Source: Cyanobacteria bacterium OH_SFB_17 (GTDB taxonomy: Bacteria; Cyanobacteriota; Vampirovibrionia; Gastranaerophilales; Gastranaerophilaceae). From it: a stretch of 20,940 nt of DNA. Made by a program: the position numbers and the translations under genes. Numbering within the stretch: position 1 is the first letter of the stretch; each line of letters begins with the position of its first letter. The stretch covers positions 1 to 20,940 of the forward strand of contig JAEWYI010000037.1 in assembly GCA_023395735.1 (NCBI GenBank). Reading direction: 5' to 3'. The notes beneath the pieces are model-generated. The model was not told the DNA's origin, did not search any database, and saw nothing but the letters and a program-made list of their open reading frames with translations. Shown in pieces: positions 14,172-20,940 of the stretch.

Positions 14172-15476
14172 ATGCCAGCCGTAGTTAGTGATGTGGTTAA
14201 AAATTCAATAGCGGAAGAAATAGAAATTCAAACAGGTGATGAAATCATTTCGATTGATGGGCAAAAAATGTCTGACATGATTGATTACAATTTTTTATGC
14301 AAAAGTGAGTTTTTGATGCTTGAAATCAAAAAGACAAACGGCGAAGATGAACTTATTGAAATAGAAAAAGATTTTGACGAAGATTTAGGTATAATATTTG
14401 AAAGCGCCGTTTTTGACAAAATAAAACCTTGCCTCAACAAATGTATCTTCTGCTTTGTCGATCAGCAACCAAAAGGGTTAAGAAAAACTCTTTATATAAA
14501 AGATGACGATTACAGGCTATCTTATCTGCAAGGAACCTACGTAACACTGACAAATCTTACTGATAAAGACAAAGAACGCATTGAAAAAATGCACCTCGGA
14601 CCGTTTTATGTTTCTGTTCACACAACAAACCCTAAACTCAGAGTAGAAATGCTCAAAAACCCTAACGCGGGCGAGATTACAAATCACCTAAAATGGTTAG
14701 AAAAAAACGAAATCCCTGTTCACTTACAAATAGTCCTTTGCCCAGGCTTCAACGACGGAGAAGAGCTAAAAAAGACACTGAATGATTTTAAAAAATTAAA
14801 CAATATTCTTTCAGTAGCTATCGTTCCCGTTGGCATAACTAAATTCAGAGAAAATTCAAGCAAACTCACCCCTGTAACAAAGCAAATTGCAACTGACACG
14901 ATAAATGCTGTCGATAATTTCAACAAAGAAATTAATGCAAATATTGCTTGCTGCTCCGATGAATTTTTTGCGCTTGCTCAAAAATCAATTCCCCCAAGAA
15001 AATACTACGGAAATTTTTCACAACTGGAAGATGGAGTAGGTGCGCTCAGACTCTTGATAGATGATTTTGACAAAGAAAAAAAACGACTGCCTAAGAGTCT
15101 GAGCTCACCTTTAAAGATAATTTTTGCGACATCAAAACTAGCGCAGCCTGCTATGCTTGAAGTGTCAAAAAAAATTAACAAAATCGAAAATTTATCCTCA
15201 AACATTGTTGCTGTAGAATCAAACTATTGGGGTGAAAACATCTCTGTAGCTGGTCTAATAACATCAGATGATTTGATAGAATCAATCAAGCAATACAACC
15301 AAGAAAAACCAACGGTTATAATACCTTCGGTAATGCTTAGGAAATACACTCACGATTTTATTGACGGAAAAACATTAACAGACGTGAAAAACGCAACCGA
15401 TCTTGATTTTATAATAATTGAAGATTGCTATTCCACAAAAGAAATTGTTAATTTTATTTTAAGCAAGGCAGTTTAA
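14172..15476 (+). CDS. DUF512 family PDZ/radical-SAM-like protein
   Basis: Protein of 434 residues. Residues about 1-60 form a short PDZ-like domain (GDEIISIDGQKMSD). Then CLNKCIFCFVDQQPKG (CxxxCxFC, a radical-SAM-type cluster motif) leads into LRKTLYIKDDDYRLSYLQG and YVTLTNL, the strongest signature of this family. The C-terminal DUF512 domain carries PVGITKFRE, ACCSDEFF and PPRKYYGNFSQLEDG. Relatives occur throughout cyanobacteria and clostridia as putative Fe-S oxidoreductases; the reaction is unknown as far as I know. GAAAG before the ATG is a weak ribosome-binding site. It probably shares a message with padR. Its last 23 nt overlap the convergent histidine kinase gene, with no terminator between them. 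Confidence 0.88.
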   Translation: MPAVVSDVVKNSIAEEIEIQTGDEIISIDGQKMSDMIDYNFLCKSEFLMLEIKKTNGEDELIEIEKDFDEDLGIIFESAVFDKIKPCLNKCIFCFVDQQPKGLRKTLYIKDDDYRLSYLQGTYVTLTNLTDKDKERIEKMHLGPFYVSVHTTNPKLRVEMLKNPNAGEITNHLKWLEKNEIPVHLQIVLCPGFNDGEELKKTLNDFKKLNNILSVAIVPVGITKFRENSSKLTPVTKQIATDTINAVDNFNKEINANIACCSDEFFALAQKSIPPRKYYGNFSQLEDGVGALRLLIDDFDKEKKRLPKSLSSPLKIIFATSKLAQPAMLEVSKKINKIENLSSNIVAVESNYWGENISVAGLITSDDLIESIKQYNQEKPTVIIPSVMLRKYTHDFIDGKTLTDVKNATDLDFIIIEDCYSTKEIVNFILSKAV

Positions 15477-16698
15477 CTATAAAAGTAGAACCTTTTTGCG
15501 GTTCGCTTTCGAGTGAAATTGTACCATCGTGCATCTCCACAAGTTCCTTTGTAATAGTCAGCCCCAAACCGGTTGAGCTTTCTTTTTTCGTATAAGCAGA
15601 TTCAAGCTGTACAAATTTTTCAAAAATTCTGAGCTGGTCTTTTTCTGGAATACCAACCCCTTCATCTTTAATTTTTAAAGTAACACTTTTGGGGTCAAAC
15701 TCTACTGTAACAAATATTTTACTATTTTCGTGAGAAAATTTTATAGCATTGCTCAACAAATTGTACAATATCTGCATAATTTTTTGAAAATCAACATAAA
15801 TTTCTTTATCCTCAAATTCACATAATATTTTTATGTTTTTTTTGCTAGCAAGAGGCTTTACGATATTTATAACTTCATTAAGAGCAAGACTGATAAAAAA
15901 CGAAGATTTATTGATTTTCATCGCTTTTGCCTCTAGCTTTGAAATATCCAATAGCTCATTAATCATCCCTAGCAAATGAATACCGGAAACGTGAATATCT
16001 TTGACATATTCAGACTGTTTTTCGTTAAGTTCTCCGATAAGTTTATTTGATAAAATATCTGAGAATCCGATTATTGCATTAAGCGGAGTCCTTAATTCAT
16101 GAGAAATATTTGCAAGAAAATCATTCTTAACCTTATCTGCTTCAAGAATTTTGGCATTTTGTTCTTTTATGGTCTTGAATGCTTGTTTTGTTTGGAGAAT
16201 TCCGTTTTTAAGAGCATTTAGCTGAAGCTTGAAAACATCAGACAACTCATCATCTTTTACTTTATAAGAAATTACAGCACTGATTGCTTCCATCGGCGAA
16301 ATTATACTTTCAGAATAAAAATCTTTTTCTTTTTTACATAACAGCAAAAATCCAAAGACAGTCTCTCTCATAAAAAGTTTTAAAATAATAAATGATGAAA
16401 ATTCACCTAGACCTATAAGAGATGAAATCTCATTGTTTTCAGGCAAAATATAACTCTTTTTGTTATAAATAAAATCCTTCATTCCTAAATTAATTTGAAT
16501 TGAGTTTGCAACAGAAGTTTGTGAATCTTTAAAATGCGAATATTTAAGATTTATACAATCGGAAGAAGCAATAAAAACAAACCCTGCATCAAAGCTGACA
16601 ACATCACCCAAATGCTTAAAAAGTCCCTCTCCGTTAGTGTCGTTTTCAAGCTGTATGTCAAAAAGCTCTATAATTTTTTTATAAATATCAAAATCCAT
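15454..16698 (-). CDS. Soluble sensor histidine kinase with GAF-like input domain
   Basis: Two-component sensor kinase of 414 residues without membrane segments. Residues about 1-150 resemble a GAF-type input domain (FGFLLLCKKEKDFYS), followed by a coiled-coil linker (155-190). HisKA has FLANISHELRTPLNAIIGF with the phospho-acceptor His200. The HATPase domain shows N box NLLSNAIKFS, G1 DEGVGIPEKD, F box FEKFVQLE and G2 STGLGLTITKEL. It should autophosphorylate in response to a cytoplasmic signal. No response regulator lies next to it. The ATG has no Shine-Dalgarno sequence; a near-consensus promoter ends six nt upstream, so the mRNA is probably leaderless. The 3' end overlaps the DUF512 gene by 23 nt in convergent orientation. 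Confidence 0.93.
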   Translation of the reverse strand: MDFDIYKKIIELFDIQLENDTNGEGLFKHLGDVVSFDAGFVFIASSDCINLKYSHFKDSQTSVANSIQINLGMKDFIYNKKSYILPENNEISSLIGLGEFSSFIILKLFMRETVFGFLLLCKKEKDFYSESIISPMEAISAVISYKVKDDELSDVFKLQLNALKNGILQTKQAFKTIKEQNAKILEADKVKNDFLANISHELRTPLNAIIGFSDILSNKLIGELNEKQSEYVKDIHVSGIHLLGMINELLDISKLEAKAMKINKSSFFISLALNEVINIVKPLASKKNIKILCEFEDKEIYVDFQKIMQILYNLLSNAIKFSHENSKIFVTVEFDPKSVTLKIKDEGVGIPEKDQLRIFEKFVQLESAYTKKESSTGLGLTITKELVEMHDGTISLESEPQKGSTFIVKLPCLK

Positions 16699-16704
16699 AA
16701 AAAA

Positions 16705-16733
16705 ATTATAACTTTAATTTTATCAATTGGCAA
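16705..16733 (-). promoter_or_regulatory. Strong promoter giving a leaderless histidine kinase mRNA
   Basis: On the minus strand TTGCCA (16728-16733), a 17-nt spacer and a perfect TATAAT (16705-16710) are followed by TTTTTT and the ATG at 16698. With the standard 6-nt discriminator, transcription begins at the A of the start codon. The promoter fits between the stop of the TPR gene and the kinase start. Confidence 0.65.
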
Positions 16734-16734
16734 C

Positions 16735-17325
16735 TTATTGAGAAATTTTATCTAAAAGCTTTGCAGCAGGGAAATATCCGGGCAAAATTTCTAAACAATT
16801 TTGTAAAGAAAGTTTTGCTAAATCTAAATCATTTAGCTTTAAATAGCTCACAGCTAGCATATAATGCATTTCAGGATCATAATAAAGCTTATCCTTTGCT
16901 TTTTTCAAAAACAACAATGCAATCTCATCAAAATTATTAAAAGCTAAAACTCGCGCTATAAATTTGTAACTTTCAGGGTTTACTGAATAAAAAATATCTG
17001 CCCCGTTAATTATATTTTCAACATATTCTGCTTGTGCAGCCTGGATTAAAAAATGAAGATCAATTTCTAAAAAGTTTCTCACCTGAAAATAAGTTGGTTT
17101 TTTAGGGACATAAAGATTAATAAAACTAATTAATGTTTTAGCCCAATTTGCCCTTAAATCATTGTCTGAAATTTTAGAAAATTCGAACTCCGCCTCTTTT
17201 AAATCACCGGCCAAAAGTCTGCAATAAGCATATTCCAAAACATGTCCTGACTGCTTAAACATTTTTTCGGCGGATACAAAATCCCCTTGCAAAAATTTAT
17301 TTTTCGCATCATTTTCTAAATTCAT
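16735..17325 (-). CDS. Cytoplasmic TPR-repeat protein
   Basis: Protein of 196 residues with several tetratricopeptide-type helix pairs: AKNKFLQGDFVSAEKMFKQSG near the start, CRLLAGDLKEAEFEFSKI, and a clear pair LAVSYLKLNDLDLAKLSLQNCLEILP (split here: LAVSYLKLND and LDLAKLSLQN) at about 155-180. There is no signal peptide, so it is a cytoplasmic protein-interaction scaffold. Its ATG overlaps the csrA stop as ATGA, so its translation is coupled to csrA. Fused stops and starts through fliW, csrA and this gene suggest a role tied to CsrA or flagellar assembly, but no specific partner can be named from sequence. Confidence 0.75.
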   Translation of the reverse strand: MNLENDAKNKFLQGDFVSAEKMFKQSGHVLEYAYCRLLAGDLKEAEFEFSKISDNDLRANWAKTLISFINLYVPKKPTYFQVRNFLEIDLHFLIQAAQAEYVENIINGADIFYSVNPESYKFIARVLAFNNFDEIALLFLKKAKDKLYYDPEMHYMLAVSYLKLNDLDLAKLSLQNCLEILPGYFPAAKLLDKISQ

Positions 17326-17603
17326 TTTTCTTTCTTTTTTATTATAATTTTGTTAGCTTTCTTAACTGTTGAAGTTTGCTCACTAACAAGAGAAGCCAGT
17401 GAATCTATTGATTCGGTAGAAGCTTTGTTACTAAGAGTATTAGATTGCTGTATTTGTTGATAAACTTCTTCTCTGAAAATTTTTACATCACTAGGAGCTT
17501 TAATAGCAATTTTGCAATTATTAAAGCTTGCTTCCAATATTGTAATTTCAATATTGTCATTAATTATAATTTTTTGTCCGTTTTTTCTTGAAAGAACTAA
17601 CAT
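17322..17603 (-). CDS. csrA: Carbon storage regulator CsrA with an extended C-terminus
   Basis: RNA-binding dimer that binds GGA motifs in mRNA leaders and blocks or stabilises translation. MLVLSRKNGQ and the strand layout are typical, and the two key RNA contacts Arg6 and Arg44 (KIFREEVY) are intact. The family is usually 60-75 residues; this one has 93, with a Ser/Thr-rich stretch and a lysine-rich end (KKANKIIIKKKEK) after residue 50. It overlaps fliW by 7 nt and its stop overlaps the TPR gene. The Shine-Dalgarno AAGGA (17613-17617) inside the end of fliW also fits a CsrA site, so autoregulation is possible. FliW-CsrA partner switching controls flagellin translation in other bacteria. Confidence 0.93.
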   Translation of the reverse strand: MLVLSRKNGQKIIINDNIEITILEASFNNCKIAIKAPSDVKIFREEVYQQIQQSNTLSNKASTESIDSLASLVSEQTSTVKKANKIIIKKKEK

Positions 17604-18037
17604 TTTTCTTTATCCTTAAATAAAGGGTGATCAACCACATATTTTGTTCCTGACAAAACCAGCTGAGCACCTTTTTGATTATTTATATTTAAAATAATTG
17701 GCGCCAATAGATTAATTGATGACAATCTTGGATTTCCCTGAGGGATAACCACAATATTAAAAACCAAAATATCATCAGCATCTTCTATCTCTAACATTTC
17801 TTGAACTTCAGAAGGAATTTCAATAGTATAATCAATATCAAAAAGCCCAGCCATTGTTAACACAAAGGCTAAATCCGGATTGGTCACTGACTGAAGCCAT
17901 GTAAAACAAGATTTATCTTTATGCTCGATTAAAACAAAAGATTTCTCATTTTCATAACCCAAAATAGGTTTTTCAAACTCAAAACAAGACGTATCTTTTA
18001 CGTCAACTTCTCCAAATCTCGTTGTCATTATTTTCAT
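17597..18037 (-). CDS. fliW: Flagellar assembly factor FliW, CsrA antagonist
   Basis: Protein of 146 residues of the FliW family. FliW binds CsrA and flagellin alternately, freeing flagellin mRNA from repression once flagellin is exported. Diagnostic segments are TTRFGEVDV at the start, FEKPILGYENEKSFVLIEH, and WLQSVTNPDLAFVLT, followed by the VFNIVVIPQGN and NLLAPIILN strands. It directly precedes and overlaps csrA, the usual arrangement. The secreted TPR gene ends 11 nt upstream, so both may share the promoter near 19027. No flagellar structural gene lies in the window, but the pair predicts that the organism has or had flagella. Confidence 0.95.
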   Translation of the reverse strand: MKIMTTRFGEVDVKDTSCFEFEKPILGYENEKSFVLIEHKDKSCFTWLQSVTNPDLAFVLTMAGLFDIDYTIEIPSEVQEMLEIEDADDILVFNIVVIPQGNPRLSSINLLAPIILNINNQKGAQLVLSGTKYVVDHPLFKDKEKC

Positions 18038-18048
18038 ATTATATCGTC

Positions 18049-18960
18049 CTATTTATTCTTGTCGTCTATATTAAAATTAAAATCAGTCATCATTGAGTTC
18101 ATAATAACAGCTTGCATCAACTGCGGTGAATAATTACTAGTGCCATCTTTATTTTGCATCATCATCATTGGCAACATATTTAGCATTGCATTGTTATTGT
18201 TATTATTATTGGTATTTCCTGTTCCTAAAAGAGCTTGCAATTGAACATATTCTGGATTTTGCTGAATAGCAGCTTGCATTTGCTGCACATCCTGCATCTG
18301 AGTTTGATTTTGAACTTGAGCTTGAGCAGGAGAATAAGTTAAACCTGCATCTTGAAGAACCTTTACCGCCGCTGCAATTTCTTTTTCTGTAGGTTTGGCT
18401 GATGCTAATTTTAAAGTTTCTTCTGATTTAGAACTTTGATTAGAAAAATCTCTGAACTTTCTAAAATTATAACTGTCCATCTCTTTGCCGTTATTAATCT
18501 GATTTCTGACGCTATCCAAACTTTTCTTTTCTATGTCTTTTCTGACAGTATAAGACATTCCGTCAGTGCCCGGATTAGCAATAAATCTATCCAATTCAGG
18601 AGTGCTTGAATCTTGATGGCATTGATCAGGAGTTTCAAGGCATCTTTTGCCTGTTTGAGCATAGTTTATCAATCTTTCGTTTGCAGATAGACCCATAACT
18701 TTTGAATAAGCACCTATAGCCTCATCCTTACGGCCAGCGTGGACATAGGACATAGCCATATAATAATAAGCCAAAGCATCGTTTGGATTATATCTAACAA
18801 TTCTTTGACAATCCTGCAAGCAACCTGTGTAATTTCCTGCTTTATATTTTTTGATTGCAACTTTAACCGGTGCCGAAACAACAAGAGACTTTGCAAGCAC
18901 AACTTGCGCAGAGCCTGATATTATAACAAAAGCCAACAAACAAAGAATTATCTTTTTCAT
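18049..18960 (-). CDS. Exported TPR protein with Gln/Asn/Met-rich tail
   Basis: Protein of 303 residues. Residues 1-23 are a signal peptide (MKKIILCLLAFVIISGSA...VLA, likely cleaved before KS). About 33-100 hold two TPR helix pairs (YKAGNYTGCLQDCQRIVRYN and ALAYYYMAMSYVHAGRKDEA), with Cys pairs that could form disulfides outside the cytoplasm. The rest is low complexity: Gln-rich at 205-235, a run of seven Asn near 255, then Met-rich NMLPMMMMQNK. The Asn run is encoded by an AAT/AAC trinucleotide tract (minus strand, about 18191-18213) that could vary in length without a frameshift. The gene precedes fliW by 11 nt. An envelope-associated scaffold is likely; no specific function is evident. 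Confidence 0.7.
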   Translation of the reverse strand: MKKIILCLLAFVIISGSAQVVLAKSLVVSAPVKVAIKKYKAGNYTGCLQDCQRIVRYNPNDALAYYYMAMSYVHAGRKDEAIGAYSKVMGLSANERLINYAQTGKRCLETPDQCHQDSSTPELDRFIANPGTDGMSYTVRKDIEKKSLDSVRNQINNGKEMDSYNFRKFRDFSNQSSKSEETLKLASAKPTEKEIAAAVKVLQDAGLTYSPAQAQVQNQTQMQDVQQMQAAIQQNPEYVQLQALLGTGNTNNNNNNNAMLNMLPMMMMQNKDGTSNYSPQLMQAVIMNSMMTDFNFNIDDKNK

Positions 18961-19026
18961 ATCCTATTTCATCCTTCTTTCTTCTTTTATTTTAATTGTT
19001 TTCTCTCAAAAATCAACTTTATATTA

Positions 19027-19062
19027 ATTATAAAGCATTATTTGATTAATGGAGTGCATCAA
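19027..19062 (-). promoter_or_regulatory. Candidate promoter of the exported TPR-fliW-csrA unit
   Basis: A perfect TATAAT (19027-19032, minus strand) lies about 60 nt before the TPR start. No good -35 is seen, but TTGAT-N11-ATCAA (19042-19062) covers that region as an inverted repeat and might be an activator or repressor site. Confidence 0.4.
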
Positions 19063-19104
19063 ATGGAGGATATTTAAAAAGTCCTTGTTATTAACTATTT
19101 AAAT

Positions 19105-20229
19105 TTATTTGCAATCCTGAAAACTTTGGTTTGCAAAAGGAGACAAAGTCTTCAATCCTGACTGTAAAACTTTGCACGCTGAAGGATTATTTCTTGGTGC
19201 ATTATCATCTAATATTTCAAAGACATTGTAAGATTTTAACAAATTACTATAATGACTTGCGACTGACTGAATAGAACCATTATTATAATTGCTAGCGTTA
19301 TCTGGAGAATTCCCTCTATTGGCTAACTGCTGACTTGTACTATTCCATTGGTTTTGCCAATCTCTGATTTTATTTCTGTCGCTTTCTCCAATTGTAGTTT
19401 GCCCAATGCACCTAACAGCACCGACCAAACCGCTGCATTTTTCATAATCTTCGTCAGCACTAGCTCTTGCTTGCACTGTTAATTGATTCAATTTCTCTAT
19501 CAACTCGGTGCTTGTCAATTCATCAGAGGCTTCTTCAGTTTTAAATGTTTCAAATGTATTAACCAACAAAACGTTTGAATATATTAAATCCTTAACCTTT
19601 TGAGTTAATAGTTTTGCAAAATCAAACTTTTGTTTTTGACTAAAATTGCTTCTTCCATCGCTTGTTTTTGCTATTTTACTTCCGCTTAAAATTGCAGATG
19701 CAGGACTTATTATTATAGTTTCATTTGTGTTTACATCGGAAATTTTTACACTTGTTGAGCTTACTTTTAATCTATATTGATAACCGCCAAGATTGTCCTC
19801 GTGACAAAATTTGTCGGAATTTTTTTTCATATTTACACAAATATCAGGTGAGCCGACAATTGATTCGATAATAAGAGCGAGGTAGCCAATTGAATTTTGG
19901 TTTTTGACTGATGTATCAACGCCGCTAAACTCTTCTGAAATTTTCTCAATTGATTTATTATTTGCAATTTTTCTGAGCATTTGAAGCCCCTGCTCACCTG
20001 TCACCTGAGTTTCGACCTCAGCATCAGTATAATCCCTATTAAAAGAAGAATAAAGTGTTTTTGATGCATTTCCGCTAAAAATATCAGAAATGCTGCTATT
20101 CAACACCATTGTTTTTATGTTATCGCTAAACATCCCTAATACAACAATCAAAACAACCGCAGATAATGCGATACTTACAGCAACTTCTGTGCTGACAGAT
20201 GCTCGCAGTTTATTAAATAACTCTCTCAT
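19105..20229 (-). CDS. Unrecognised envelope-anchored cysteine-paired protein, copy 1 of a tandem family
   Basis: Protein of 374 residues that I do not recognise. The basic N-terminus (MRELFNKLRASVSTE) leads into one hydrophobic segment at about 16-34, then a long polar domain predicted outside the membrane. LRA-SVSTE followed by hydrophobic residues resembles a prepilin-type signal with Ala at -1 and Glu at +5, though the hydrophilic part is unusually long for a pilin. Cysteines come in pairs (DIC/KFC, EKC/VRC, AC/DC near the end), suggesting disulfides. The stretch PASAILSG through KFDFAKLLTQ and VLLVNTFETFKT is repeated in the neighbouring gene upstream. I start at 20229, with GAGGG six nt upstream; a longer frame to 20280 would begin inside a 17-bp hairpin. 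Surface appendage, adhesin or secreted component are all possible. Confidence 0.6.
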   Translation of the reverse strand: MRELFNKLRASVSTEVAVSIALSAVVLIVVLGMFSDNIKTMVLNSSISDIFSGNASKTLYSSFNRDYTDAEVETQVTGEQGLQMLRKIANNKSIEKISEEFSGVDTSVKNQNSIGYLALIIESIVGSPDICVNMKKNSDKFCHEDNLGGYQYRLKVSSTSVKISDVNTNETIIISPASAILSGSKIAKTSDGRSNFSQKQKFDFAKLLTQKVKDLIYSNVLLVNTFETFKTEEASDELTSTELIEKLNQLTVQARASADEDYEKCSGLVGAVRCIGQTTIGESDRNKIRDWQNQWNSTSQQLANRGNSPDNASNYNNGSIQSVASHYSNLLKSYNVFEILDDNAPRNNPSACKVLQSGLKTLSPFANQSFQDCK

Positions 20230-20268
20230 AATTAGCCCTCGTGTATTTTTATGAACGCAGTTTTTAAA

Positions 20269-20313
20269 TTTATTCCACATTTTTGCATAGTTTTATCAAA
20301 AACGTGGAATAAA
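20269..20313 (-). repeat. 17-bp hairpin between the two tandem paralogues
   Basis: On the minus strand a 17-bp stem pairs TTTATTCCACGTTTTTG (20313-20297) with 20285-20269 around an 11-nt loop; one pair is G·U on this strand and a mismatch on the other. No U-run follows. It lies 33 nt downstream of one paralogue and 40 nt upstream of the next start, so it may be a processing or attenuation element. Confidence 0.6.
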
Positions 20314-20345
20314 TAAATTTTGTTAATAACATTATAATACTATTT

Positions 20346-20940
20346 TTATTGTTGACATGATATTGTTCTGCTTGAATTAAGCTCTCTTAAGTATGAATTT
20401 ATAGAATCCACAAATGACTGACATGCTGTTGGAGTTTGGGTATGATCGTCACTTATTATATCTATAATTTCATTTAAATCTGAATCATTTAATATTATAT
20501 TAACCAGACCTTCTGGGCTTCCGTTATACGCGGATATTTTTTTGTTCATATTTTTTATCCATTTTTTAACATCTTTTTCTTCGCCGACACCAATCGAACC
20601 GTTACTGCCGCTTCCGCTTTTATAATAGCTGCAACCCTTTTTAAAAGTTTTTATATCTGCAGGCCAGCTATCAATATAACAATGGGTTCTAGCTTCATGA
20701 ACTGATGCTTTTAAATTGCCCAAGGCATTTGTTAACATTTGTTTGTAAATATATACTAGATTTGTTTTGAACTCTTCAAACACATTAACTAGCAAAACTT
20801 TACTGTATACGCTGTCTTTCACATCTTTTGTTTTTGTTTTTATAAAATCGAATTTTGCTTTTGAATCTTTACGACTATTATCTATAGTCTTTGCAAGAAT
20901 AGTTGATGCAGGAGTTATAGAAATTGATTTGTTTGTGTCA
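20346..20940 (-). CDS. Partial paralogue of the 19105-20229 protein, copy 2 (5' end outside the window)
   Basis: The frame is open to the window edge, so the N-terminus, including any membrane anchor, is missing; about 198 residues are visible. Its left part (TPASTILAKTIDN, then KAKFDFIKTK and VKDSVYSKVLLVNVFEEFKT) aligns residue by residue with the downstream gene (SPASAIL, QKFDFAKLLT, VKDLIYSNVLLVNTFETFKT). The C-terminal parts diverge except for paired cysteines (HC/GC, then TAC and a final SC). The GTG at 20822 is an internal codon, not the start, because homology continues upstream of it. It probably heads or belongs to the same operon as copy 1. Function unknown; see the copy 1 entry for alternatives. 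Confidence 0.65.
   Translation of the reverse strand, partial: DTNKSISITPASTILAKTIDNSRKDSKAKFDFIKTKTKDVKDSVYSKVLLVNVFEEFKTNLVYIYKQMLTNALGNLKASVHEARTHCYIDSWPADIKTFKKGCSYYKSGSGSNGSIGVGEEKDVKKWIKNMNKKISAYNGSPEGLVNIILNDSDLNEIIDIISDDHTQTPTACQSFVDSINSYLRELNSSRTISCQQ

Noticed and set aside
20230..20280. Longer start (ATG at 20280) for the copy 1 envelope protein
   Set aside because: This ATG is inside a 17-bp hairpin and lacks a ribosome-binding site; GAGGG fits the ATG at 20229, and the extra 17 residues do not improve the N-terminal signal.

Overview
The window is low-GC bacterial DNA that looks like a non-photosynthetic relative of cyanobacteria (Gastranaerophilales / 'Melainabacteria' type, probably an anaerobic host-associated lineage). 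The assignment is an inference. It rests on strongly cyanobacteria-like S12 and S7 proteins (S7 ends AFAHYRY), a PDZ/DUF512 radical-SAM-like protein of the kind found in cyanobacteria and clostridia, an NADH-linked [FeFe] hydrogenase, and a fliW-csrA pair. TAA, TAG and TGA are all used as stops, so the code is standard. I saw no tRNA, rRNA, CRISPR array, insertion sequence or phage gene.

Layout. (1) 1-1211, plus strand: rpsL-rpsG with its own promoter, two intercistronic hairpins and a strong bidirectional terminator; fusA and tuf do not follow. (2) 1235-6068, minus strand: rimI-bioY, whose start and stop overlap, and upstream of it a GH130-type phosphorylase overlapping a GT4 glycosyltransferase fused to an alpha/alpha-barrel domain. 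(3) 6279-6665, plus strand: an isolated gene for an unusual Gly/Ser/Cys-rich repeat protein, with an inverted-repeat-rich upstream region and its own terminator. (4) 6744-11094, minus strand: the hydCBA operon for a trimeric NAD(H)/ferredoxin-type [FeFe] hydrogenase. Its promoter carries a Rex-like operator over the predicted transcription start, and its leader can fold extensively. (5) 11149-13507, minus strand: uppS, a hypothetical gene, rdgB and another hypothetical gene. (6) 13627-15476, plus strand: a PadR-like regulator followed by the DUF512 protein. (7) 15454-18960, minus strand: a secreted TPR protein, fliW, csrA and a cytoplasmic TPR protein, tightly packed, then a soluble histidine kinase with its own promoter whose 3' end overlaps the DUF512 gene. 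(8) 19105-20940, minus strand: two tandem paralogues of an unrecognised, probably envelope-anchored, disulfide-containing family; the upstream copy is cut by the window edge.

The genes fall into function groups: translation (rpsL, rpsG, rimI), hydrogen metabolism linked to NADH redox balance (hydCBA with the Rex-like site), envelope and glycan work (uppS, GT4 fusion, GH130, tandem envelope proteins), and post-transcriptional control of motility (fliW-csrA). The most interesting signals are the small repeat protein at 6279-6665, the Rex-like site with the folded hyd leader, a repeated promoter arrangement (-10 box exactly 6 nt before an SD-less ATG at rimI, padR and the kinase) that predicts leaderless mRNAs, and the tandem envelope family at the right end.
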